A DNA stretch of 64,000 nt, taken from the NCBI RefSeq assembly GCF_902502825.2, contig NZ_LR723670.1, forward strand, positions 2,666,001 through 2,730,000. The letters are read 5' to 3'. Positions within the stretch are counted from its first letter, which is position 1, and every line of letters starts with the position of its first letter. The position numbers were made by a program, and so were the translations under genes. This document shows, piece by piece, positions 37,865 to 47,859 of the stretch. The notes below the pieces were generated by a model that saw only the letters and a program-made list of their open reading frames with translations, was not told where the DNA came from and searched no databases. Origin of the DNA: Pseudorhizobium flavum. GTDB taxonomy: Bacteria > Pseudomonadota > Alphaproteobacteria > Rhizobiales > Rhizobiaceae.

Positions 37865-38881
37865 ATGCGGGATCGAGACAGGCTCGAGAACGAACTGCTG
37901 GAACTACGCGCGGTGGCGGACGCCCTTGACGGCAGCCTTCGCAGATTTGCCGCCGGCGATATCTACCAGAACATGGATATCGCGTTTCCCCGCACCTTCG
38001 ATGGCATGCGGAAGGATTTCAACCGAGGACTGAGGTCGCTGACCGCCAGCCTCGACGAGATCATCAGCCGCACCCGTGAACTGCGATCGGAATCGACCGA
38101 ACTGCGTCTAAGCCTGCACCTCAAGGGGGAAGAAGACGCCGCGCGAACCGCTGCCGTATCCGCCGCCCTTGCTTCTCTCGCCGGCGTCTCGAACGCCACG
38201 CGCAGCCAGTCGGCCCGCGCAGAGCATGTCGCAACCATCCTGCACAACGCCCGTCTCGACCTCGACCGGCCCCGCCAGGCGGCGACGGCAGCCGGAACCA
38301 CGACAGGCGATGCCGCCCACTCTCTCGCCCAGTTGAAGGCGCTGGTGGAGGACCTTCGGCCGGTCGTGCGGGAAGCAGCCCTGCTTGCCCTCAACAGCGG
38401 CGTCAATGCCGCGCAAGCCGGCCCCGCCAGCAGTGACACCCTTGGTGCTGCGAAAACGCTACATGCCCTGACCCAGCAGATCGGCACCACGCTCGAAGCG
38501 ATCGGCCGCGAAGCGGATGGGGCAATCCAATCCGTCGACGCTTCGAAGAATGCGCTCGACGAACTGGATCGGGAGTTTCAGGCGCAGCATCTTTATCTGG
38601 AGGCAGCCGGCACGCAGGCGCAGGCCCTCGGTGAAGATGCCCGTCAGCAGGAAAGAGAACTGGAGACAATCCGGTCAGAGCTCGGCTTGACCTCGCGCAG
38701 GATTCACGATCCTGACCGGATGCCACACCCGCCTCTTTTCCATCTGGACGCCATCGACAGGGCAGCCGCGGAGATCGAGCGGCAAGCGGACCGCTTCAAA
38801 TCTGCGGGAGAAAGCTACCCGCCCATCACGCCGAGCCCCGGAAGCGGCCGACGCAGTCATCTGAAGCTCGTCAAATCCTGA
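37865..38881 (+). CDS. Soluble degenerate methyl-accepting-chemotaxis-like protein
   Basis: 338 residues without a transmembrane segment. The N-terminus (about 15-70) resembles a HAMP domain (FDGMRKDFNRGLRSLTASLDEI). A long helical region follows, and its middle (LALNSGVNAAQAG, about residue 205) mimics the conserved hairpin tip of chemoreceptors (LALNAAIEAARAGE) but lacks the rest of the CheA/CheW contact motif. ATG 37865 is chosen for the GAGGAGG 6 bases upstream. It may be a receptor relic or an adaptor; I cannot assign a partner. Confidence 0.6.
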   Translation: MRDRDRLENELLELRAVADALDGSLRRFAAGDIYQNMDIAFPRTFDGMRKDFNRGLRSLTASLDEIISRTRELRSESTELRLSLHLKGEEDAARTAAVSAALASLAGVSNATRSQSARAEHVATILHNARLDLDRPRQAATAAGTTTGDAAHSLAQLKALVEDLRPVVREAALLALNSGVNAAQAGPASSDTLGAAKTLHALTQQIGTTLEAIGREADGAIQSVDASKNALDELDREFQAQHLYLEAAGTQAQALGEDARQQERELETIRSELGLTSRRIHDPDRMPHPPLFHLDAIDRAAAEIERQADRFKSAGESYPPITPSPGSGRRSHLKLVKS

Positions 38882-38983
38882 ACGAACCGGGCCGCTGGGA
38901 AGGATCGCCTGTCAGCGGCTCGCATCGGCTGATCGAATGCCTATATGAGGCGGACCTCCCGCTCCGTTCTTTCAGGATTGCAG

Positions 38984-39982
38984 ATGATTCCGTTCTCCAT
39001 TCTCGACCTTTCCCCCGTACCCGACGGCCTCGAGGTCCGCGACGCGCTCGACCAGTCGCGGCAGATGGCACGGACAGCAGAGGAACATGGCTACAAGCGC
39101 ATCTGGCTCGCAGAACATCACGGCATGCCGGGCATCGCCAGTGCCGCCACCTCCGTCGTCATCGGCCACATCGGGGCAGCGACCAGCCGGATCCGCATCG
39201 GCTCGGGGGGCGTCATGCTGCCCAATCACTCGCCGCTGGTGATTGCCGAGCAGTTCGGTACCCTTGAGGCGCTCTTCCCCGGCCGCGTCGACCTCGGCCT
39301 TGGTCGCGCTCCCGGCACCGACATGCGCACCGCCCGGGCGCTCCGCCGCAACCTCGAGGCGGGCGCGGAGAATTTTCCACATGACATCGTCGAATTGCAG
39401 CGTCTCCTCGGCGCGCCGACGGAAGACCAGCCGATACTCGCCATACCCGGCGCGAACTCGAATGTGCCCCTCTGGCTGCTCGGGTCCAGCATCTACAGCG
39501 CCCACCTCGCCGCAGCCCTTGGCCTCCCTTACGCCTTCGCCTCGCATTTCGCCCCGGACATGCTGATGGACGCTATCGCGATCTATCGTGAGCGCTTCCA
39601 GCCTTCGGAGACGCTTGAGAGACCTCATGTGATGGTAGGCGTCATGGGGGTGGCCGCCGATACGGATGAACAGGCCGCTCGGCTGTTCACCTCGTCGCAG
39701 CAGCAGTTCATCAATCTTCGCCGCAATGTCCGTGGCAAGTTTCCTAGGCCCGTGGACACGATGCACGGACTCTGGTCCGACACGGAACGGATGAGCGTCG
39801 AGCACACGCTGCGGTATGCTGCGGTCGGCTCGCCCTCGACGCTGGAGGCGAAGCTCACGCCCTTCCTAACTGAAACGGGAGCCGACGAACTGATCGTCTC
39901 GATGCCGATCCACGACATTGAGGCGCGGCTGAGCTCGGTCGAACTCTTCGCCGGCCTGCCGATGATGAAGAAGGCGCTCTAG
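38984..39982 (+). CDS. LLM-class (luciferase-like) flavin oxidoreductase
   Basis: 332 residues of bacterial luciferase-like TIM barrel ([54 protein letters not shown] split over about 40-110). Enzymes of this type use FMNH2 or F420; this one resembles the YhbW group. The substrate is unknown. Start ATG 38984 has AGGA upstream; the longer frame is unsupported. Convergent with yebC. Confidence 0.88.
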   Translation: MIPFSILDLSPVPDGLEVRDALDQSRQMARTAEEHGYKRIWLAEHHGMPGIASAATSVVIGHIGAATSRIRIGSGGVMLPNHSPLVIAEQFGTLEALFPGRVDLGLGRAPGTDMRTARALRRNLEAGAENFPHDIVELQRLLGAPTEDQPILAIPGANSNVPLWLLGSSIYSAHLAAALGLPYAFASHFAPDMLMDAIAIYRERFQPSETLERPHVMVGVMGVAADTDEQAARLFTSSQQQFINLRRNVRGKFPRPVDTMHGLWSDTERMSVEHTLRYAAVGSPSTLEAKLTPFLTETGADELIVSMPIHDIEARLSSVELFAGLPMMKKAL

Positions 39983-40005
39983 GGGGCGCCTCCTCCCAAA
40001 GTATC

Positions 40006-40752
40006 TCAGGCCGAGAGTTTGGCCATGACTTCGTCGGAAACTTCGAAGTTAGAGTAGACGTTCTGTACGTCGTCATCGTCTTCGAGCGTGTCGATGAGCT
40101 TCATCAGCGACTGCGCCTTCTCCTCGTCCACCGGAACGGTGTTCTGCGGCTTCCACACGGTCTTCACGGTTTCGGCCTCGCCGAGGCTCGCTTCCAGCGC
40201 CTTGGTCACTTCCCCCAGGCTTTCGAAGGCGCAGGTGATGACGTGCGCATCCTCGTCGGTAACGACGTCGTCGGCGCCCGCCTCGATGGCTGCTTCCATC
40301 ACCTTGTCCGCATCGCCGGCCGACAGTTGGTATGTAATCTCGCCGACATGGTCGAAGGAGAAGGATACCGAGCCTGTCTCACCGAGCGCGCCGCCGGCCT
40401 TGCTGAAGGTCGAGCGGACGGAAGAGGCGGTGCGGTTACGGTTGTCGGTCAACGCTTCAACAATGACGGCAACTCCACCCGGGCCATAGCCTTCGTAACG
40501 GACGGCGTCGTAGTTTTCCGCGTCAGCGCCGGAAGCCTTCTTGATCGCCCGGTCGATATTGTCCTTCGGCATCGACTGCGCCTTGGCATTCTGGATCGCC
40601 AGCCGCAGCGCCGAGTTCGCCGCGGGATCGGGCAGTCCCGACTTCGCGGCGACGGTTATCTCGCGCGCAAGCTTGGAGAACATCTTGGAACGGATCGCGT
40701 CCTGCCGTCCCTTGCGGTGCATGATGTTTTTGAACTGTGAATGGCCGGCCAT
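40006..40752 (-). CDS. yebC: YebC/PmpR-family regulator/translation factor
   Basis: 248 residues starting [18 protein letters not shown], the standard start of the family, with the acidic second domain ([19 protein letters not shown]). YebC proteins act as transcription regulators, and some help ribosomes through polyproline stretches. Complete and typical; the frame extends five codons further up but ATG 40752 is the family start. Confidence 0.93.
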   Translation of the reverse strand: MAGHSQFKNIMHRKGRQDAIRSKMFSKLAREITVAAKSGLPDPAANSALRLAIQNAKAQSMPKDNIDRAIKKASGADAENYDAVRYEGYGPGGVAVIVEALTDNRNRTASSVRSTFSKAGGALGETGSVSFSFDHVGEITYQLSAGDADKVMEAAIEAGADDVVTDEDAHVITCAFESLGEVTKALEASLGEAETVKTVWKPQNTVPVDEEKAQSLMKLIDTLEDDDDVQNVYSNFEVSDEVMAKLSA

Positions 40753-40852
40753 GACACCCCTGATCACGTCTATTTCGTGGAATGCCGCGGGTTATAGTTT
40801 CGATGAGCCGCCGGTTCAAGCGCCCGTCACCGTTTCACGCATCGCAGCCGTC

Positions 40853-41704
40853 TCACATCCCCTGGGGCACGAGGATGGTCGGCCGCCTGGGGAGCGTGCG
40901 CATGGAAACCCGTATGGTCGGCTCCCGCGCGTAGGTGACATCGACGCCCTCGCCGAGCATGGAAATGAACCGGTCGAGCGCGCCGGGCCGATGCATCGGC
41001 AGGATGATGGACGACCGCAATCGGTCGACGACCCGGCTCATGCTGTCGGCACCGAGCGTCAATCCGCCGTCGACGGGGACCATGAGGATATCGAGCCGCC
41101 CGATCTCGCTATAGTGGCTGTCGGTGAGTTCGTGATGCAGGTGGCCCAGATGACCAATGCACAGGCCGGCGATCTCGAAGATGAAGATGGAGTTGCCGTT
41201 CTCCTCGAAATCGCCACCCCAGGAGCGGATATCGGTCGCGACATTGCGGATATAGGCGTCGCCAACCACGACACTGTGCTGCGCCTTCTCACCCGGCATG
41301 TCGCTCCATCCGGGAAGGACATGTTCGATGCCGGCATCCGGAGCGAGCGTGAAGTGGGTGGAATGCGCCTTGTTCATCGTAACCACATCGGGAAGCCGCG
41401 AGGGCCTGTAGACGCCGCTGTAGTCGGTCGCGATGCCGATGCCGCCGGGGCTTTCGATGAAATAGGTGGAATGACCGACATAGGTGATCCTCACCGTCTC
41501 CCTGTCGACAAGTTCCGAAGGCTGTTCGGTCTGAGCAAGGATAACCGGCAGGGCATCCTGGGGGGACCAGCGGGCAAAGCGCGTGTCCGGCAGTGACTGC
41601 GCGATCGCCTGGCACTGGCTGACCGCCGCTGCAGAATCCTGACTAGCGGCCGGCGCGGCAATCGAAAGTCCGAACAGAAGAAAGGCGACAGTCCGCAGCA
41701 TCAT
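40853..41704 (-). CDS. Exported metallo-beta-lactamase-fold hydrolase
   Basis: About 283 residues with a signal peptide (LRTVAFLLFGLSIAAPAASQD) and a metallo-beta-lactamase fold of the UlaG-like group (ITYVGHSTYFIESPGGIGIATDYSG, GHLGHLHHELT). The first metal motif is reduced to NKAHSTH, and the second site shows the histidine pairs HLGHLHH. The substrate is unknown. It is downstream of ymdB on the same strand, 98 bp away. Confidence 0.75.
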   Translation of the reverse strand: MMLRTVAFLLFGLSIAAPAASQDSAAAVSQCQAIAQSLPDTRFARWSPQDALPVILAQTEQPSELVDRETVRITYVGHSTYFIESPGGIGIATDYSGVYRPSRLPDVVTMNKAHSTHFTLAPDAGIEHVLPGWSDMPGEKAQHSVVVGDAYIRNVATDIRSWGGDFEENGNSIFIFEIAGLCIGHLGHLHHELTDSHYSEIGRLDILMVPVDGGLTLGADSMSRVVDRLRSSIILPMHRPGALDRFISMLGEGVDVTYAREPTIRVSMRTLPRRPTILVPQGM

Positions 41705-41802
41705 GCCACTCCCTGACCCGTTGCACGGGAGAGAATGCGGCAACAACAAAAGGCGGTCCAGCGGCTTTGACAGCCACCTTCCTCACATTTGTGTCATGTG
41801 GG

Positions 41803-42627
41803 TCAGGCCCAGAAGGCCGGTATCGTTTCGTCCAGGCGCGGACCAATTCGCAATGGCGCAATCTTCTCTGCCAGCCCGCTGGAATCGGAGATCTCGATGC
41901 CGACACCGCAGATTGTCGCCGGACCGCTCGCGGCCTCGAAGCGCCCCTTCGGCATCTTCGAGATGAAGCGGTTCAGCGGCTCCTCCTTGTCCATTCCGAG
42001 CGAGGAGTCATAGTCACCGCACATGCCGGCATCCGACATGTAGCCGGTGCCGCCGTTGAGGATCTGGCAATCGGCGGTCGGCACATGCGTATGCGTTCCG
42101 ACGACGAGGCTGGCGCGGCCATCGACGAAGTGGCCGAAGCACTGCTTCTCGCTGGTCGCCTCTGCATGAAAGTCGAACACGATCGCATCCGCCTGTTCCT
42201 TCAACGGACAGGCATCGAGAATCGCTTCGGCGCTCTTGAACGGGTCGTCGAGTTCCGGATGCATGAACACCCGCCCCATGATGTTGGCGACCAGGATTCT
42301 CGCCCCGTTGCGGCCGTAGTAGATGCCGGAACCCCGACCCGGCGTACCGGACGGATAGTTTGCGGGGCGGAGGAACTGCTCGTGGCGGTCGGCGAACACC
42401 ACCGCTTCTTTTTGGTCCCAGACATGGTTGCCGGTCGTCACCACATCGGCACCGGCGTTGATGGTTTCGAGGAAGATGTCTTCGGTGATGCCGAAGCCGC
42501 CTGCTGCGTTTTCGCCATTGACGATGACGAAATCGAGCCGCAGGTCCGAGATGAGGCCAGGAAGGCGTTCCCACACCGCCGTGCGCCCGCTCTTGCCAAC
42601 CATATCGCCGAGAAACAGAAGCCGCAT
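41803..42627 (-). CDS. ymdB: YmdB-family metallophosphoesterase
   Basis: 274 residues with all YmdB motifs: FLGDMVGKSGR, NGENAAGGFG, TGNHVWD, DFHAEATSEK and GTHTHVPTAD. In Bacillus YmdB is a 2',3'-cyclic nucleotide phosphodiesterase affecting motility and biofilm. It follows the cyclo-ligase gene by 15 bp on the same strand. Confidence 0.92.
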   Translation of the reverse strand: MRLLFLGDMVGKSGRTAVWERLPGLISDLRLDFVIVNGENAAGGFGITEDIFLETINAGADVVTTGNHVWDQKEAVVFADRHEQFLRPANYPSGTPGRGSGIYYGRNGARILVANIMGRVFMHPELDDPFKSAEAILDACPLKEQADAIVFDFHAEATSEKQCFGHFVDGRASLVVGTHTHVPTADCQILNGGTGYMSDAGMCGDYDSSLGMDKEEPLNRFISKMPKGRFEAASGPATICGVGIEISDSSGLAEKIAPLRIGPRLDETIPAFWA

Positions 42628-42642
42628 GCTTGTCCAATCAAA

Positions 42643-43221
42643 TCAGTCGAGGTGGCGCAGGCCACTTTCGGTCAGCACGGCCGGCAGTCTCACGTCGTGC
42701 GGTTCGGCGGGGACTGATGCCACTTCCTGGCAGTCGAAGGCAATCCCGATAAGACGCGGCTGCAGACCTTTTTCGCGAAACCGGGCAATGGCGCGATCAT
42801 AATAGCCGCCTCCATAACCGATCCGCTGACCGGTCGCATCGAAGGCGGCGACCGGCACCAGCATGATGTCCGGCTCCAGTTCGGCGGCATCCGGCCCCGG
42901 TGCTGACGTACCGAAACCGCAGTCGACCAGTGGCGCACCGGGCACAAGTTCCCGGAATACGATCCGCTCCTTGTCGAGAATGACCGGCACGCAGATCCGC
43001 GCACCGCGCTGCCTCAGGCCTGCCATCAGCGGGCGCAGGTCCACTTCCGATCGAATAGGAAGGAAGCCGGATACAATGTCGCCGGGGCTGACCGGGACTG
43101 TCGCGAGACCGTGATCCGCCAGTTGCAGGCTCTTCTCGATACGCTCCGCCACCGCGATCGCATCGCGGGCCGCCAGCCGGCCGGCCCTCAGGCGTGGCTT
43201 GCTTGCACTGTCGTCCATCAT
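42643..43221 (-). CDS. 5-formyltetrahydrofolate cyclo-ligase
   Basis: 192 residues with the ATP-binding motif RIGYGGGYYDRAIARF near residue 135. It converts 5-formyl-THF to methenyl-THF. Its ATG overlaps the stop of the CorC-type gene (ATGA). In many proteobacteria it is next to 6S RNA and zapA; here those lie 6 kb away. Confidence 0.93.
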   Translation of the reverse strand: MMDDSASKPRLRAGRLAARDAIAVAERIEKSLQLADHGLATVPVSPGDIVSGFLPIRSEVDLRPLMAGLRQRGARICVPVILDKERIVFRELVPGAPLVDCGFGTSAPGPDAAELEPDIMLVPVAAFDATGQRIGYGGGYYDRAIARFREKGLQPRLIGIAFDCQEVASVPAEPHDVRLPAVLTESGLRHLD

Positions 43222-44507
43222 TCAGCCGGTTCTCCGGCTTTGCTGACAAGAAGCTTGTCGATCCGCCGGCCGTCGAGGTCGACGACCTCGAACTTCCAGC
43301 CCTGGCGTTCGAAGCATTCACCGAGTTCAGGCAGGTGCTTGATCTCGTCGAGCACGAAGCCGGCGACAGTCTCGTAATCCGGGTGCCCGTCTACTCGAAG
43401 GCCCATCTCATGAGAAAATTCGTCGATCGGCATCCAGCCCGCCACCAGGAAGGAGCCGTCGTCGCGGGCGACGATGGCCGGCTCCTCCGTCTCGTCCTCC
43501 TGGAAGACGCCGGTGATGGCCTCGAGAATGTCTCCCGAGGTGATGATGCCCTCGAAGTGCCCGTATTCGTCGTAGACCAGGACCATGTGCGACGTCGTGC
43601 GCCGCAGTGCCTGTATTACGTCCAGCGCACCGGTCAGGTCGGAGACGACGGGCGCGTCCCGCATCAGGGACCTGATGTCGAAATTCTTGCCGGTAGCAAT
43701 GAATTCAAAGGCATCCTTGACGAAAAGAACGCCCAGGATTTCGTCGGAACTCCCGTTGCGAACGGGCAGACGCGAACGCTGAGTAGCTCTCAACTGCTCC
43801 CGGATTTCCGCCGCATCGTCCTCGATGTCCACCACCTCGACGTCGCGGCGCGGGGTCATCAATCCGCGCGCCGTGCGGTCTGCAAGTCGCATGACGCCGG
43901 AAATCATCGCCGATTCCTCGGTCTCGATGACGCCGGCGCTCTGGGCTTCGGCAAGAACGGTCCGGATTTCTTCGTCCGTCACCCGATCGGCAGACTCGCC
44001 CTTCTGCCCCAGCAGGCCGAGGACGAGCTTGCCGGAAATGTCCAACAGCCAGACGAGCGGCGCGCCGATCTTGGCGACGAGCGTCATCGCCGGAGCAACG
44101 CGGGCCGCGACCGTCTCCGGAGCCCGCAACGCAATCTGCTTCGGAACCAATTCACCGACGATGAGAGAGAGATAGGTGATGGCGACAACGACCGTACCGA
44201 CACCGATGGCGTTCGCCGTGCCAACTGCCAGACCCTGCGTCGCCAGCCATCCCGCAAAGCGCGATCCAAGCGTTGCGCCGGAGAACGCACCGGACAGGAT
44301 ACCGACCAGCGTAATGCCGATCTGAACCGAGGACAGGAACCGGCCCGGATCGTCGGCGAGGCGGATCGCCATCCTGGCACCCTTGTTCCCCTGCTCGGCC
44401 ATGACTTTCAGCCGTACTGGGCGCGACGAAACGACAGCAAGTTCCGACATGGCAAGAACGCCGTTGAGGACGGTAAGCGCGAGGACGATCGAAATTTCGA
44501 CTAACAA
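43218..44507 (-). CDS. CorC/HlyC-type membrane protein with DUF21 and CBS domains
   Basis: 429 residues: a DUF21 (CNNM-like) membrane domain with four helices (to about 190), a CBS pair (GLMTPRRDVEVV and RDAPVVSDLTGALDVIQAL), and a C-terminal CorC_HlyC domain (ARDDGSFLVAGWMPIDEF). Such proteins take part in Mg2+/Co2+ transport or export; the old name haemolysin is misleading. A 208-bp gap upstream (44508-44715) shows no gene. Confidence 0.92.
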   Translation of the reverse strand: MLVEISIVLALTVLNGVLAMSELAVVSSRPVRLKVMAEQGNKGARMAIRLADDPGRFLSSVQIGITLVGILSGAFSGATLGSRFAGWLATQGLAVGTANAIGVGTVVVAITYLSLIVGELVPKQIALRAPETVAARVAPAMTLVAKIGAPLVWLLDISGKLVLGLLGQKGESADRVTDEEIRTVLAEAQSAGVIETEESAMISGVMRLADRTARGLMTPRRDVEVVDIEDDAAEIREQLRATQRSRLPVRNGSSDEILGVLFVKDAFEFIATGKNFDIRSLMRDAPVVSDLTGALDVIQALRRTTSHMVLVYDEYGHFEGIITSGDILEAITGVFQEDETEEPAIVARDDGSFLVAGWMPIDEFSHEMGLRVDGHPDYETVAGFVLDEIKHLPELGECFERQGWKFEVVDLDGRRIDKLLVSKAGEPAE

Positions 44508-44715
44508 GAGAAGCTCTCTGTTGGGACGGAAGCCACCCGCTTGCGCGCTGCATCGGCAGCGCGACTGGGCGCAGGTCGCCTAGATACTTCCGCCCAGGGA
44601 TTTCGCGGCCGTCTCGTGCCAACATCGCACCGGCAGAGGTCGCTTATCCAGGTGAAGAAAATGATAGGGCTCGGGAGCCCCGGTGGCAATGGCAGCCAAC
44701 TGCTCGACATGGGCG

Positions 44716-45750
44716 TCAGGACTGGAGCGACAGAAGGAGTTCGGCGCGGGTCCCGCTGGCTCTCGGCCTGTACTGGACGGCTGACCCGAGCGTCGCAGCC
44801 ATGGACTTGACGATGCGGCTGCCGAGGCCCGTGCCCTTGGGCGCATCGTTCTGCGTCCAGCCGATTCCGTCATCCTCGACGCTCAGGAGCACCTTCTCGC
44901 CTCCCTGCTGCTGCAGGGCGACACGAACCTCTCCCTCGCCTCCGTCGGGATAGGCATACTTGATCGCATTGGTAAGGAGCTCGGTGACGATCATTCCGAC
45001 GGACACGGCTCGGTCGGAGGCAAGTGACACCGGGTCGGCCTCAAGCCGGATCACCGGCCCCTGCTGGTCCATGTTGACCGAATTCTGCACTTCCTTGACG
45101 AGTGTCCCGAGATACTTATCCATCTCCACCTGCCGTACATCGTCGGACGTGTAGAGGCTGCGGTGCATGCCGGCGATCGCCGTGATGCGCGCCTGGGTCT
45201 CGGTCAGCGCCTCCTTGACCTCTTCGCTGCGGCTGTTGGAGACCTGCAGGCGAATGAGGGCAGCGACGAGCGCCAGGCTGTTGGCGACGCGATGATTGAC
45301 TTCCGCCAGCAGGACTTCCGCCCGTTCCTTGCCGAGCCGGATCTCCTGGTCGGCCTTTTCCTTGGCCTGCCGCAGCTCGGCATTGGTGATGGCCTGCCGC
45401 AGCGCGCTTTCCATCAGCGGCCAGAATTCCTCGCCGACCGTCTTGATGACATAGTCGGAAGCACCGCTCTTCAGCGCCTCGATGGCGATGGTCGCCTCGC
45501 TCGAGCCGGTGACGTAGATGACGGGAAGCGAGATATTGCGCTGCTTCAGCGCGGCCAGGATCTGCAGCCCGGTTTCCGAACGCAGGTAGTGGTCCAGCAC
45601 GATCGCCGAGAACGATCCGTTCTCCAGCGCCTCCAATGCCGAAGACGAATCCGCGGCATGCACGACGTCATAGCCGGCACGCCCCAGATATCTCTGCGCC
45701 AGGCGGGCCAGCGCGAGATCGTCGTCGACATAGAGTATGGTCTGCGGCAT
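44716..45750 (-). CDS. Response regulator-histidine kinase hybrid (REC plus HisKA_2)
   Basis: 344 residues. A receiver domain (phosphoacceptor Asp53, LDHYLRSETG; Thr81; Lys103) is followed by a short coiled coil and a HisKA_2-family kinase (His153 in EVNHRVANSLALV, N-box TELLTNAIKYAYPDGG, G-box DGIGW and GTGLGSRIV). The receiver in front of the kinase suggests that kinase activity is set by an upstream phosphate donor. It is the third gene of the phosphorelay cluster, 9 bp after the regulator. Confidence 0.92.
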   Translation of the reverse strand: MPQTILYVDDDLALARLAQRYLGRAGYDVVHAADSSSALEALENGSFSAIVLDHYLRSETGLQILAALKQRNISLPVIYVTGSSEATIAIEALKSGASDYVIKTVGEEFWPLMESALRQAITNAELRQAKEKADQEIRLGKERAEVLLAEVNHRVANSLALVAALIRLQVSNSRSEEVKEALTETQARITAIAGMHRSLYTSDDVRQVEMDKYLGTLVKEVQNSVNMDQQGPVIRLEADPVSLASDRAVSVGMIVTELLTNAIKYAYPDGGEGEVRVALQQQGGEKVLLSVEDDGIGWTQNDAPKGTGLGSRIVKSMAATLGSAVQYRPRASGTRAELLLSLQS

Positions 45751-45759
45751 CTGCTTCCG

Positions 45760-46203
45760 TTATTGCCCCGGCACTTGCATCACAGAGAAAAACAGACCGA
45801 GCTGACGGATCGCATGGGCGAAGCTGTCGTAGTCGACGGGCTTCGTGATGTAGACGTTCGCACCGAGGTCATAACAACGCTGAATTTCCCGCTCGTCGTC
45901 CGTGGTGGTCAGGATGACGACCGGCAGGCGCTTCGCATGCGGGTTGGACTTCACCTTCTCCAGGATGTCAATGCCCGACATGTCCGGCAGGTTGAGATCG
46001 AGAAGGATCAGCAGGTGGCGGTCCTGGGTACTGACGCCGGTGCGATCGCTGCCGAGGATGTAGTCCAGCGCAGCATTGCCGTTCATGAACGGAACGATCT
46101 CGTTGTTGACGCCGGCGCGCCGGACATTCTTCTCGATGAGGCGCGCATGGCCTTCATCGTCTTCCACCATGACGATGGTAACTTCCTTCGCTGCAGCTTT
46201 CAT
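45760..46203 (-). CDS. Single-domain response regulator (Rcp1-like)
   Basis: 147 residues, receiver domain only: acidic pocket Glu14-Asp15-Asp16, phosphoacceptor Asp69 (LLDLNLPDMSG), Thr in ILTTTDD and Lys in YITKPVD. Stand-alone receivers of this type pair with phytochrome-like or CHASE3 kinases. Its ATG overlaps the kinase stop by four bases. Confidence 0.93.
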   Translation of the reverse strand: MKAAAKEVTIVMVEDDEGHARLIEKNVRRAGVNNEIVPFMNGNAALDYILGSDRTGVSTQDRHLLILLDLNLPDMSGIDILEKVKSNPHAKRLPVVILTTTDDEREIQRCYDLGANVYITKPVDYDSFAHAIRQLGLFFSVMQVPGQ

Positions 46204-47699
46204 GACCCGCTACTCCTGACATACTGGGACAGATCCGTGGGCAGGCGGATGATGAAAGTGGATCCGCCCCCCAAGGTCGACGTCACGGTAATCTCGCCGC
46301 CTAAATTTCTGACTAACGATCGCACGTGGGCAAGGCCTATACCTTCTCCCGCCTTGTCTTGCACGCCCGATCTGCGGAATAGTTCGAAAACCCGCTCGTG
46401 ATCTTCCGGCGCGATACCGCGTCCATTGTCCTCCACTTCGATCCGTACGCCATTGCGCCTTGCAGGCATGGCCCGCACCGCAAGATGCAGCGGACGGTCC
46501 GGGTGCCGGTACTTCACCGCGTTGTCGAACAGGTTGCCGAATATCTGTTCCAGCGAGAATCGGTCCGAGACCATGCCCCGCGCACCACCGACCGCGATCC
46601 GGATCTCGCCCCCTGCCTCGTCGACCTGATGGTATATCGCGGCCGCCGTGTTCTCCAAGAGCTCTGCAAGGTCCACTGGCTCAGGCTTCAGTTCACGCCG
46701 CCCGTCCCGAGAGATCTTCAGGATCGCGTTGATCAGTGCATCCATCTTCTTGGTCGACGAGCGGATGAAGGAAATCGCCTCAGGTAGGTCCTCCTCCACG
46801 GCCAGTCGCGCATCCCTGATCTCTTCTTCCGTCAGCGTCCCACCTTCGGCCAGGACATAGGTCTTGACCGCGGCGAGCGTGGCATCGAGCTCGCTGGTAA
46901 AGCCCATGATGTTGACGAGCGGCGCGCGCAGGTCATGTGAGACGATATAGGCGTAACGCTGGATTTCGCGATTTGCCTGCATGAGGTCCTCGGTACGCTC
47001 TTCGACCCGTTCCTCCAGGCTTGCATTGAGTTCCTCGACCGCGGTGCGGGCTCGCGAAAGCTCCCGAACATGCTGTGCGACGATGAGGATTGCGCCGCCG
47101 ACCACCGCAATGATGACGATGCCACCGCCGATTGCAATCCACTGCATCCGCTCGGCCGAGGCGGACAGTTCCTCCACCCCCTCGTCCAGCCGACCTTCAA
47201 AGGAGGTAATGAGCCCCTGTAAGAGATCTTGCGCCTCCACCATCACCTGGCGACCGTATTCCACCCGTACGACCTGCAACGCACCCGCGACGTCACCGCG
47301 TTCCACCATCGCCACCGTGCGCTTCAGTTCGTCGAGTTTCTCCGTAACGAGCGATTCGACGCGAGAGATGGAATCAGAAAAGGTGGTTTCCGCCTCCAGC
47401 GCCGATTTCAGTCTCTCCATCCGCGCCGGGAGCTCCGCCAGCGACCGCTCGTATGGCTCCAGGAAGTCCCGGTTCTGCGTCAGGAGATACCCTCGTTGAC
47501 CGGTCTCTGCCGCCTGCAGCAGGACCAGCATGTCGGAAGAGGCAGCGCGTGCGTTTCGCAGGCGCACGACCGTTTCAAAATAGGACTGCGTCATACGCGC
47601 CTGGAACAGGGAGGACAGGACGATCCCCACGAGGATCACCGCTCCGATCAGCAGCATGAAGATGGATGAGCGTGCGAACGTATTCGTATTGAGCGGCAT
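46200..47699 (-). CDS. Membrane sensor histidine kinase with a CHASE3 domain
   Basis: 499 residues: a transmembrane helix (about 12-32), a periplasmic CHASE3 domain of about 140 residues, a second helix (about 193-213), a coiled coil, HisKA (YIVSHDLRAPLVNIMGF) and HATPase (FGNLFDNAVKY, ARRNGVRIEVEDNGRGIA, GEGIGLAHVRSLV). The signal is unknown. It is the first gene of the cluster, divergent from a small open frame, with a palindrome at 47758-47775 between them. Confidence 0.93.
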   Translation of the reverse strand: MPLNTNTFARSSIFMLLIGAVILVGIVLSSLFQARMTQSYFETVVRLRNARAASSDMLVLLQAAETGQRGYLLTQNRDFLEPYERSLAELPARMERLKSALEAETTFSDSISRVESLVTEKLDELKRTVAMVERGDVAGALQVVRVEYGRQVMVEAQDLLQGLITSFEGRLDEGVEELSASAERMQWIAIGGGIVIIAVVGGAILIVAQHVRELSRARTAVEELNASLEERVEERTEDLMQANREIQRYAYIVSHDLRAPLVNIMGFTSELDATLAAVKTYVLAEGGTLTEEEIRDARLAVEEDLPEAISFIRSSTKKMDALINAILKISRDGRRELKPEPVDLAELLENTAAAIYHQVDEAGGEIRIAVGGARGMVSDRFSLEQIFGNLFDNAVKYRHPDRPLHLAVRAMPARRNGVRIEVEDNGRGIAPEDHERVFELFRRSGVQDKAGEGIGLAHVRSLVRNLGGEITVTSTLGGGSTFIIRLPTDLSQYVRSSGS

Positions 47700-47757
47700 G
47701 GCGTCCCGGCGTTTTGAGGCAGCGGGAAACTCGGGCTTGCGCCCGCCAAAGTCAAGA

Positions 47758-47775
47758 ATTAGACTTTCGTCTAAT
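47758..47775. promoter_or_regulatory. Inverted repeat in the divergent kinase promoter region
   Basis: Arms ATTAGAC (47758-47764) and GTCTAAT (47769-47775) with a 4-base centre, 59 bp before the kinase start and 85 bp before the small plus-strand gene. It is a candidate operator for one or both; no regulator is indicated. Confidence 0.45.
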
Positions 47776-47859
47776 GTATTCTTTAGTCAGTGCTAATTCT
47801 CGCACTGTTCCAAGGCTCAAAACGCGCTATCGTCGCATTTCTGGGATGGGGATCATGCG

